Source: Flavivirga aquimarina | GTDB lineage: Bacteria > Bacteroidota > Bacteroidia > Flavobacteriales > Flavobacteriaceae | DNA: 64,000 bases | NCBI RefSeq assembly: GCF_030540835.1 | Contig: NZ_JAUOEK010000069.1 | Coordinates: forward strand, 1 to 64,000 | Reading direction: 5' to 3' | Shown here: positions 9,155 to 16,336 of the stretch, in pieces | Layout of the letters: every line of letters begins with the position of its first letter | Numbering within the stretch: position 1 is the stretch's first letter | Position numbers and translations under genes: made by a program | Notes under the pieces: model-generated | Told to the model about the DNA's origin: nothing | Databases searched by the model: none | What the model saw: only the letters and a program-made list of their open reading frames with translations

Positions 9155-9353
9155 TATTATCAAAATCAATTACAGGTAAACTTTCATTATGATTTGGAAA
9201 AATCATAAAATCAGTATCAGGTTGATGGTATAACTGTAAAAACCAACCTCCATTTTCTGTGATTTTTACAACACCTACCTTATGATAAATATGTTTGTCG
9301 TTAACTGGTTTGTTAATTGTTTTTCGAGTAACAACATTGTAAAATTTAGTCAT
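9141..9353 (-). CDS. Small hypothetical protein (70 aa)
   Basis: A short soluble frame starting MTKFYNVVTRKTINK, with no recognisable domain. It is overlapped by the O-like gene downstream, which supports it as the first gene of that operon. Upstream lies the inverted-repeat region at 9409-9589. Confidence 0.5.
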   Translation of the reverse strand: MTKFYNVVTRKTINKPVNDKHIYHKVGVVKITENGGWFLQLYHQPDTDFMIFPNHNESLPVIDFDNNEVK

Positions 9354-9408
9354 GCTAAAATTTAATTGTTATGTACTAACGACCTTAGGACATTTGCCCA
9401 ATATCTAA

Positions 9409-9589
9409 TAAACTATTAGTAATCCATATCAGACACATAAATAATTTACTCTTGACTTGTCGTACAAGTGGTGTTGTGCGACGTTATCAAAATATATTTT
9501 AAATCCCTTCTCTTGGGATATATCTATGTATCTAACGGTAGTAACTTAAATACAAAGTATAAACTTTATAAATGATTACTAATAGTTTA
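9409..9589. repeat. Inverted-repeat cluster, possible origin or attachment region
   Basis: A perfect 16-bp inverted repeat (TAAACTATTAGTAATC at 9409-9424 and its complement at 9574-9589) brackets about 149 bp. Inside are the palindrome ACTTGTCGTACAAGT (9455-9469), a GTCGTACAA/TTGTGCGAC arm pair with one mismatch, and an ATCCC/GGGAT pair near 9511-9527. It fills the 327-bp gap (9354-9680) between an O-like replication gene and a tyrosine recombinase. That is the setting of a replication origin, a recombinase arm-site region or a transfer origin; the sequence does not decide among them. Confidence 0.6.
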
Positions 9590-9680
9590 CCAAATATTCA
9601 TAGTTGAAAGTACTGTCTGTAATTATACACTGAGCTCATAAAAAAACAACCCTTTTCTTAAGAGTTTTTAATGCCTTGCA

Positions 9681-10559
9681 CTATGCTGTTACATATTTTC
9701 TTGCTACATCCAAATACCTTTTAGTTGAGAGTTGCATATAATGAAAAGATGATTCTGGTTTTACGTGTCTTAAAATAGCACTTACGTCACGTACACTTCC
9801 TCCTTCATCTAAAATGTAGTTCGCTTTTCCATGCCTGAAACTATGAGGTGTAATATTCTTATCTAACATCGCCAAATCTGCTAACTCTTTAATCCATCTT
9901 TGAATACTCCTTGCTGTATATGGTTTCCCTGTTTTGATATTTATAAGTAGTTTATCCGTTGTAACATCCTGGCATAACCTTACCCCTAAAAATTTTATAA
10001 GTAATTCATTGGTTTCTCTTCCCCATACCACAAGATTATATCGCATACTTTTTCTACTTCTTACTTTTGCGGTTCTGAGCCCTTCATCATTTTCCTCGCT
10101 AATATGTGATAACTCTATATCACACAATTCACTAATTCGCATTCCTGTATCCCAGAGCAGATGCAAAACAAGTTTTTTCTTTAAATCATCATAACAGTTT
10201 ACATCTAAGAGTTCGTCCATTTCTTGATAATCTTCTTTGGTAACGATATCTTTGTTCGGGTTTATAAATCGTATCGGAATAATTTCTTTTGGGTTAAAAC
10301 CTACTTCTCTTCTCCCATGCCAGAAGTAGAAAAAATTCCTCAATATTCTTGCTGAGTATGCAACGGTAGCAGGACTATAAAATTGATCCATCTGTTTGTG
10401 ATATGCCACAATATCATCTCCTTTTACACTTCGAAGCGCCGTTGTTTCTCCAATAAATTGCTTGAATTGTTCCAATCGAATCTCGTATCTTTCAAAAGCA
10501 ACTGTTGTATGTGATTCCTTCCATTCTAAATAAATCTGTATTGATTTTTCAATATTCAT
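9681..10559 (-). CDS. Tyrosine recombinase / XerC-XerD-like integrase
   Basis: This 292-residue site-specific recombinase has a SAM-like N-terminal DNA-binding region (about 1-95) and a C-terminal catalytic domain. From the ATG at 10559, the catalytic set is R141 (in TGMRISEL), H239 and R242 (HSFRHG), H265 (LRHVKPES) and Y274 (HYMQLS), so it looks active. A TTG six codons upstream lies inside the hairpin at 10561-10600 and is a poorer start. It points away from the translocase operon that begins at 10958. It could mobilise a nested element that includes the O-like gene and the inverted repeats. Confidence 0.88.
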   Translation of the reverse strand: MNIEKSIQIYLEWKESHTTVAFERYEIRLEQFKQFIGETTALRSVKGDDIVAYHKQMDQFYSPATVAYSARILRNFFYFWHGRREVGFNPKEIIPIRFINPNKDIVTKEDYQEMDELLDVNCYDDLKKKLVLHLLWDTGMRISELCDIELSHISEENDEGLRTAKVRSRKSMRYNLVVWGRETNELLIKFLGVRLCQDVTTDKLLINIKTGKPYTARSIQRWIKELADLAMLDKNITPHSFRHGKANYILDEGGSVRDVSAILRHVKPESSFHYMQLSTKRYLDVARKYVTA

Positions 10560-10560
10560 A

Positions 10561-10600
10561 TATAAAAGACCCGCCAAAGCAATCTAGCGGGTCTTTTATA
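10561..10600 (-). promoter_or_regulatory. Perfect 14-bp inverted repeat abutting the recombinase start
   Basis: TATAAAAGACCCGC (10561-10574) pairs exactly with 10587-10600, with a 12-nt loop. On the minus strand the hairpin ends one base before the recombinase ATG, so it covers the ribosome-binding region. It could act as an attenuator, a translation block or a recombinase/regulator binding site. In the plus direction it resembles a terminator, but no plus-strand gene ends there. Confidence 0.6.
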
Positions 10601-10762
10601 TACCCCAACTATTACTTAAAAAGCTAGAGGTAGATAAATAAACTCGCGTTGTTGCTTTAGTCTATGTATTGCTACATAAACGAGGCTTTCGCCCAACGAG
10701 GTTTCTTTGTAATTAAGTTACTGGTAATAGTATATTTCATAAAATAAAATTTAGCAAGAATT

Positions 10763-10939
10763 CTATACCCTTGCTTTCTCCCTAATAGTTTCCCTTTTAC
10801 GAATGTGGTATAATAGTAGTAAGTTGAACGTAAAAAAGACCTTATTAAGAAGCCTAAAAAGTACCACAGATAAAAAATAAAGCAAGAGTTCTTTCCACAG
10901 TTTTGAAACTGTACAATTCCATAAAGCTTTATTTCTCAT
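10763..10939 (-). CDS. Possible small membrane peptide (doubtful)
   Basis: A 58-residue frame (MRNKALWNCTVSKLWKELLL onward) with a hydrophobic middle and a basic tail. It sits divergently from the translocase gene within the 398-bp gap 10560-10957. I see no homology and no clear ribosome site. Otherwise the gap holds only the hairpin at 10561-10600 and presumably promoters for the divergent genes. Confidence 0.25.
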   Translation of the reverse strand: MRNKALWNCTVSKLWKELLLYFLSVVLFRLLNKVFFTFNLLLLYHIRKRETIREKARV

Positions 10940-10957
10940 TTTCCTTCTTCCCTTTTT

Positions 10958-12130
10958 ATGTATTGGCATCATTCAAATTTGCATGACGTCAGTTATTTTG
11001 CTCGCTCCAATTTTAGAAACCATAGAAAAATGTTCGGCATTAAACAATCAGACCGTATGTTTCATTTCTATTGCTTTGGCAAATCTGGTTCAGGTAAAAC
11101 GTCACTCCTTAAAAGTCTTATGATGCAAGATGCAGAAGCCAATCGTGGATTTGCTTTTGTTGATGTTCATGGAGACGCTTCTCGTGAGATTAATGAAAGA
11201 CTCAAAGATCGTTTTAGAAAGCGCAATATTATTTATTTTGATGTTACCAACCCCGAACTTGATTTCGGATATAACCCATTAAGGGCTGTGTCTCCGTCTA
11301 AACGCTCCTTGGTAGCTTCAAATATTCTAGAAATTTTCCAACGCAATTGGAAATCGGCTTGGGGAATGAAAATGGAGCACATTCTCAGAATGATTTTACT
11401 TACTTTATTGGATCAGCCCTCAGCAAAGCTCTCGGACATCCTAAAATTATTACATCAGAAATCATATCGTGATGAATGTTTACTTCATATTCAAAACCAA
11501 GACATTAAAACATTTTGGATAAAAGAATTCCCAAAATATAAGCCTAATGATTTATTACCGATAATGAATAAATTGGGAGGTTTCTTAAGTCATATAATAG
11601 TTCGTAAAGTATTAATTGAAAATAAAAAGCAATTATCATTAAGAAAAATTATTGATTCGCATACCATTCTCATAATCAACTTGGCTAAAGGACAAGTAGG
11701 TGCGGATGTCTCAAACATCCTTGGTGGCTTATTATTAACCTCTTTAGCTTCAGCTTCGTTTTCAAGAATTGATATTTTGGAAAAAGACCGTGTGCCTTAC
11801 TTTTTATACATCGATGAATTTCAGACTATTTCTGGAACTGAATTGATTGCAGAATTATTGGCACAAGTCCGAAAATTTAAAATAGGATTGATTCTTGCTA
11901 ATCAGTTTCTATATCAACTAGAACCAAATGTGCGTGCTAGTGTACTAGGAAATGTAGGTACTATTGTTGCCTTTCGTCTTGGTATTACAGATGCCAAACT
12001 TATGGCAAAAGAATTCTACCCTGTATTTAAAACTGAGGACTTCATTTCCCTTGCCAACTATTCTATATATCTACGTTTAATGATTGATGGAAAACCTTCA
12101 ATTCCATTTAGTGCAGATACCATTCTCTAA
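10958..12130 (+). CDS. TraD/HerA-like DNA translocase ATPase (short form)
   Basis: A 390-residue P-loop ATPase of the VirD4/TraD/HerA type. Walker A is GKSGSGKTS near residue 46, followed by FVDVHGD, a typical second motif of this family. Walker B is FLYIDEF near residue 285, and ANQFLYQL near 330 is in the place of the sensor motif. These enzymes form hexamers that pump DNA. Unlike the 1000-residue relative at 31858-34860 it has no N-terminal domain or nuclease-like tail. It leads a plus-strand operon with RadC-like, Dam-like and two unknown genes (gaps of 18, 18, 40 and 2 nt). No relaxase or type IV secretion gene is present nearby. Confidence 0.75.
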   Translation: MYWHHSNLHDVSYFARSNFRNHRKMFGIKQSDRMFHFYCFGKSGSGKTSLLKSLMMQDAEANRGFAFVDVHGDASREINERLKDRFRKRNIIYFDVTNPELDFGYNPLRAVSPSKRSLVASNILEIFQRNWKSAWGMKMEHILRMILLTLLDQPSAKLSDILKLLHQKSYRDECLLHIQNQDIKTFWIKEFPKYKPNDLLPIMNKLGGFLSHIIVRKVLIENKKQLSLRKIIDSHTILIINLAKGQVGADVSNILGGLLLTSLASASFSRIDILEKDRVPYFLYIDEFQTISGTELIAELLAQVRKFKIGLILANQFLYQLEPNVRASVLGNVGTIVAFRLGITDAKLMAKEFYPVFKTEDFISLANYSIYLRLMIDGKPSIPFSADTIL

Positions 12131-12148
12131 TTTTATAAATCTTTTAAA

Positions 12149-12622
12149 ATGAAAGCAAAGTTATTAAAACCCTTATTAGAGGTTTCAACCTTTAATGAAA
12201 TTGAAATTTATTACAAGCGACCAATTTTCAACCAAAATAGAATCGTTAAAAATTCTAAAGATTCTGAACGATTACTGCGTGCATTTATTGATGACAAGCG
12301 CATAGACTATAAAGAGTTTTTTTGGGTAATGCTACTCAGTAATGCCAATCAAGTTATTGGGATTAGTGAAATAGCAATGGGAAACACTTCCAGTGTTCCA
12401 GTTAATATTAAAGAAATTCATCAATTAACATTACTAGCTAATGCCTCTGCAATTATAGTGGCGCACAATCATCCCTCAGGAAAATTATCGCCTTCTGAAT
12501 CAGATAAAAGTCTAACAAAGAAACTCAAAAACACTTCCAAATTATTCGACGTCACATTACTCGACCACCTTATTTTAACTTCTGAAGATTTTATATCCTT
12601 TTCTGACAATCATTGGATATAA
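12149..12622 (+). CDS. RadC-like JAB/MPN domain protein
   Basis: A 157-residue protein with the JAMM motif of the RadC family: AHNHPSG at about residues 104-110 followed by S..D (LSPSESDKS), and the downstream LLDHLILT strand. It covers the JAB domain with a short N-terminal extension and lacks the helix-hairpin-helix region of full RadC. Such short RadC-like proteins are common cargo of mobile elements; their biochemical role is not settled despite the old DNA-repair name. It is followed after 18 nt by the methylase. Confidence 0.85.
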   Translation: MKAKLLKPLLEVSTFNEIEIYYKRPIFNQNRIVKNSKDSERLLRAFIDDKRIDYKEFFWVMLLSNANQVIGISEIAMGNTSSVPVNIKEIHQLTLLANASAIIVAHNHPSGKLSPSESDKSLTKKLKNTSKLFDVTLLDHLILTSEDFISFSDNHWI

Positions 12623-12640
12623 GACTATTCAATCAACTAT

Positions 12641-13432
12641 ATGATAAAAACACCTATAACATATTACGGCGGCAAACAGAATTTAGCCAAAACTATTGTG
12701 GATTTAATTCCTGAACATACCGTCTATACAGAAGCTTTTGCAGGCGGTGCCGCTATTTTCTTTTTAAAAGATAAAGTTCGAAATGAAATTATTAACGATA
12801 CTGATGCCTTTGTAACCATATTTTATAAAGTGCTTCATGGAGATTTTGAAACTCTTAAATCAAAAATCAATACTACAGCCTATTCTAGAGTCGTTTATAA
12901 CGTGGCTTTAAACATGTACAAACATCCTGTATTTTTTACAGACTTACAACGTGCCTGGGCATTCTTTGTACTAACTAATATGGGGTTTTCTGGTCGAATA
13001 GGGTCTTTTGGTTGTTACACCAAAGGTAATAAAGCAATGGGTTGGGAAAATAAGAAAAAACTACTCACACCTCAACTCAAAGAGCGATTAAAAGGTACTC
13101 AAATTGAATGTACTGATGCTTTAAAAATCTTAAAGCTTCGTGATAGTATTGATACTTTTCACTACATCGACCCTCCGTATTTTAATTCGAACATGGGGCA
13201 TTATGAAGGTTATACGCTTAAAGACTTTACTGCCCTTTTGGAATTATTAAAAACCCTTAAGGGTAAGTTTATCTTAAGTAGCTACCCTTCCGAAATTCTT
13301 ACCAAATTTATTAAACATAATGGTTGGCACACCAAGTCTATTGAACAACTAGTATCTGCAAATCAAACAAAATCTAAAAAGCACAAAACTAAAACCGAAG
13401 TGCTGACGGCTAACTTCCTTTTAGACAAGTAA
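12641..13432 (+). CDS. Dam-like DNA adenine-N6 methyltransferase (D12 class)
   Basis: A 263-residue methyltransferase with the D12-class motifs in order: TYYGGK (7-12), the SAM-binding EAFAGGAA (about 31-38) and the catalytic HYIDPPYFNS (about 172-181). It would transfer a methyl group from S-adenosylmethionine to adenine in a short site. There is no restriction endonuclease beside it, so it is an orphan methylase of the kind phages and integrative elements use for self-protection or timing. The sequence does not reveal the recognition site. Confidence 0.88.
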   Translation: MIKTPITYYGGKQNLAKTIVDLIPEHTVYTEAFAGGAAIFFLKDKVRNEIINDTDAFVTIFYKVLHGDFETLKSKINTTAYSRVVYNVALNMYKHPVFFTDLQRAWAFFVLTNMGFSGRIGSFGCYTKGNKAMGWENKKKLLTPQLKERLKGTQIECTDALKILKLRDSIDTFHYIDPPYFNSNMGHYEGYTLKDFTALLELLKTLKGKFILSSYPSEILTKFIKHNGWHTKSIEQLVSANQTKSKKHKTKTEVLTANFLLDK

Positions 13433-13472
13433 ATTACCTTAATAAAATAATAACCTTTAAAATTAAATACAC

Positions 13473-13967
13473 ATGAAAAACACAAGTATTGTTGATGTTC
13501 TGATAAAGAATATCAAAACTGACCAAGAACTTTTAAAAGAAACAGAAGTAAGTATTGATAAAGCTAAAGATGACAAACGCACTGTTGTAGACCGATTGAA
13601 AGATTATCGAAAAGACCTTTCTGTATTAATGAAATATGCAGATGAGACACATCTCAAACAAATTGAAAAACTTGGTTTTGATTTATCTGAATCAGAGCAC
13701 GGTCTCAACACTGTAGCTTCGATAGTTTTGGATATTATTATGAAAACTAAAGACAATCAGACCACCAATGCAGAATTGTATAATGCTTATGTAAAAAGTC
13801 TTAAGGATGAAAAAGAAGCTGTAAACTATACCGAGTTTAACATTAAATGTCGTTCTCTATTTAACACTCAACGTTTGCTTCGTAAAAAAGGCAAAGACCC
13901 AAAATCATCACGTGAGGATATCATTTCTCTAAATGGAAAAATTATTGATAATTCAAAGACTAAATAG
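13473..13967 (+). CDS. Hypothetical coiled-coil protein (164 aa)
   Basis: The first 55 residues are charged and helical (likely coiled coil); the rest (about 70-140) has helix-turn-helix-like spacing (TTNAELYNAYVKSLKD...). No family recognised. It is followed after 2 nt by the next gene, so both are co-expressed with the ATPase-RadC-methylase operon. Possibly a DNA-binding accessory of the element; that is a guess. Confidence 0.7.
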   Translation: MKNTSIVDVLIKNIKTDQELLKETEVSIDKAKDDKRTVVDRLKDYRKDLSVLMKYADETHLKQIEKLGFDLSESEHGLNTVASIVLDIIMKTKDNQTTNAELYNAYVKSLKDEKEAVNYTEFNIKCRSLFNTQRLLRKKGKDPKSSREDIISLNGKIIDNSKTK

Positions 13968-13969
13968 TT

Positions 13970-14410
13970 ATGAAAAACGATAATTATTTGGATGTGTTTG
14001 ATGACAAGCAAAAAGCAATTGACCATGCTATATGGCTTAATTTTAAGTATAGTATTGCAGGAATTGTTTTTGGTGTGATAAATGGAACAGAAAGAAATTT
14101 TGTGGTATGTGAAGAAGCAACTGCAAATGAAATGGGAATATCTTTTTTAGATATTGTGCCAAAAAATTATTCTAAAATATCATACAAGAAACTTGATGCT
14201 ATTCGACAGGATAAAGAACCTTTGCCACATTGGGAGTCTATCATTGGAATGGTTTCTGTTATGGATGGAGAAATACTTCGATTTATTTTTAAAAACAAAA
14301 TACCACTTGACCGAATTATTCGTCATGAACTAGCATTACGAGGGTTTGATGAAAATTATCGTTGGTGTGGGTTTGATACAGCTAGAGGCATTTGGTTGAA
14401 AGAAAAATGA
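13970..14410 (+). CDS. Hypothetical protein (146 aa), end of cargo operon
   Basis: A soluble alpha/beta protein. The N-terminal 55 residues (KAIDHAIWLNFKYSIAGIVF onward) read like a small compact fold; the C-terminus contains a basic, tryptophan-bearing tail (GFDENYRWCGFDTARGIWL). I recognise no domain. It closes the plus-strand operon that starts at 10958 and is followed by a clear terminator. Confidence 0.7.
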   Translation: MKNDNYLDVFDDKQKAIDHAIWLNFKYSIAGIVFGVINGTERNFVVCEEATANEMGISFLDIVPKNYSKISYKKLDAIRQDKEPLPHWESIIGMVSVMDGEILRFIFKNKIPLDRIIRHELALRGFDENYRWCGFDTARGIWLKEK

Positions 14411-14417
14411 ATATTAT

Positions 14418-14446
14418 AAAAACACTCATTAGTTTGAGTGTTTTTT
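14418..14446 (+). terminator. Intrinsic terminator of the cargo operon
   Basis: Stem AAAAACACTCA (14418-14428) with TGAGTGTTTTT (14435-14445), 6-nt loop and T-rich tail, 8 nt after the last stop codon. The following 14447-14611 holds no gene. Confidence 0.8.
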
Positions 14447-14611
14447 ACTTATTTATATTATACTTTTAAAAATTCTCAGTTTGTTTATATATCTCTTCTC
14501 TATCAACAGACTAATAATCGTTTTCAGTAAGAAGAAGAAATTTACATTTTCTTTTTGACTATTTTTCTCTTTTAGTAATTTTATAAATATTTTTTAGATG
14601 TTCTAAAAACA

Positions 14612-16306
14612 TTACAATTCTAAAAGTTGCGTTTTAAAAAAATTAATGATGTTTTTCTTGAAATTTATTTCCCTGATTTCAATATCTGCCTTGACCCAAT
14701 CATTATTTGGATAGTTTGCTAAATCTTTTACATTGGCTATTTTTGAATTAGCATACTTACTTTTCTTGATTCCAAAATAACCATTTCCTGCCTGTATATT
14801 TAACTTTTTTTCTAAAATCATTTTATTTCCAAGCCTATCTAAATATTGATTAGCATCTTCAATATCCCAACCATTGTAATTTGTATTCTGCCATTTCTTT
14901 GGAAAAATATGTTCAATGTCAGATGTACTTGAAATTAAATCTTTTTGATTAGGGTTTAAGTAGGCATCCATTAATAATAAAACCCTAGAAAGTCTTGATG
15001 AGTGATGGTTATTTAAATCTGATTGCAATGACTCTTCATCCCAATTAATTCTAAAAATCAATTCATTATGACTAATAATGCTAATACAAGACTGATAAAC
15101 ATCACCCTTAATAGCATTAACTGTTGGTGCTCCAATAAACTTATAAACTAATGACGCTAAAAGCTTTTTCAATATAGTTAAAAAATCATCTGAAAATCTT
15201 TGAGAATCTTTATTTTTGATAAAGAAAACACTTAAAAGATATCGCCAGTATTCATTTGGGTAGTGAAATAAGCAATGAATATATTTTCTATTTTCTAGTG
15301 AGATTGAATAATTACTCTCCTCTGGTTCAATATCCTTATTAACATACCTCCAAAAGTTAGCTAGCTCCATTATCTCATTTATAATTCCATCTTTTTTTAA
15401 TTTAGAATAATTACTTTCTGAATAAAATTTTCTTAAACCTACCTCTTTACTTTTATCATTGTTTCTAGCTCTTAATATATGAGTATAGTATCTGAAAATA
15501 TCATCTATTACAAAATCACCTTGTTCACAAATTGCTGTTAAATCTTTCCATGTACCCGTAAAATCTCCACGTTCTACTTTTGTTACCTTGCTTCTATATA
15601 TTTGAGCTTTAAAAATATCTGAATCCGATAAAGGCATTCCTCTATCATTTAAAGTCGAAAAGATTGTTAGAGCTGTTTCCGGTGTGTCACATTCAATAGG
15701 TAAAAGGATGCATTTTTGAAGAATTGTAACGCACAATTCTTTCCATTGCAGAGGGTTAATCGTAGCGTATTCATCGCATTTATACTTAAAAAACAAATAG
15801 TTTTTAGAATAATTATCGTTAGCATCAAGAGAAGCTTCTCCTGTTTTAAGAATTTCATGGAATGTTTCATTATCAGACTCCGTTGCTACTAAAGATTCTA
15901 TATGAATTTTATTTTTATCTGACACCTTTTGAGAAATAGGATTAATATCCCAAATGCACGGAGCTAATTGATTTTTAAGTCCCTTAACATCGTCATCTTC
16001 TGGCATTGCCTCTAACTTCTTATAAAAAGAACGAAGTAGTAAGAAAAAAGATGTTATTCTTTGCTGACCGTCAATTATTTCCAAAGAACCGATATTGTTA
16101 TTATAAGAAACAATAGTCCCTAAAAAGTAGTCAGCTTCTTTTTTAGCATCTGTTTGGGCAAAATTTTCAATGTCTTCCCATAGAGTCTCACATTTTTCTA
16201 TATTCCATTTGTATGGTCTTTGGTAATCGGGAATTACAAATTTTTTATTCTGCATTTCATTGAATAGTTTTCCTATAGTTTTTTTACTTACATGTAAATC
16301 TGCCAT
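14612..16306 (-). CDS. GmrSD-like DUF262/DUF1524 HNH protein
   Basis: The 564-residue protein has the two halves of the GmrSD group. The N-terminal DUF262 domain has VIPDYQRPYKWN (24-35), LGTIV (62-66) and IIDGQQRI (77-84), a ParB/Srx-like nucleotide-handling fold. The C-terminal DUF1524 HNH nuclease has DIEHIFPKKW (463-472) and LGNKMILEKKLN. Known members cut modified phage DNA, so restriction is a fair expectation. The gene starts 30 nt after the stop of the zinc-hook ATPase gene, so the two form an operon. Both key motifs look intact. Confidence 0.82.
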   Translation of the reverse strand: MADLHVSKKTIGKLFNEMQNKKFVIPDYQRPYKWNIEKCETLWEDIENFAQTDAKKEADYFLGTIVSYNNNIGSLEIIDGQQRITSFFLLLRSFYKKLEAMPEDDDVKGLKNQLAPCIWDINPISQKVSDKNKIHIESLVATESDNETFHEILKTGEASLDANDNYSKNYLFFKYKCDEYATINPLQWKELCVTILQKCILLPIECDTPETALTIFSTLNDRGMPLSDSDIFKAQIYRSKVTKVERGDFTGTWKDLTAICEQGDFVIDDIFRYYTHILRARNNDKSKEVGLRKFYSESNYSKLKKDGIINEIMELANFWRYVNKDIEPEESNYSISLENRKYIHCLFHYPNEYWRYLLSVFFIKNKDSQRFSDDFLTILKKLLASLVYKFIGAPTVNAIKGDVYQSCISIISHNELIFRINWDEESLQSDLNNHHSSRLSRVLLLMDAYLNPNQKDLISSTSDIEHIFPKKWQNTNYNGWDIEDANQYLDRLGNKMILEKKLNIQAGNGYFGIKKSKYANSKIANVKDLANYPNNDWVKADIEIREINFKKNIINFFKTQLLEL

Positions 16307-16336
16307 TTATATATTTGTTTAAAAAAATTTATATGA

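Noticed and set aside
10560-10577. Earlier TTG start for the tyrosine recombinase
   Set aside because: It lies in the arm of the perfect hairpin; the ATG at 10559 is better placed.
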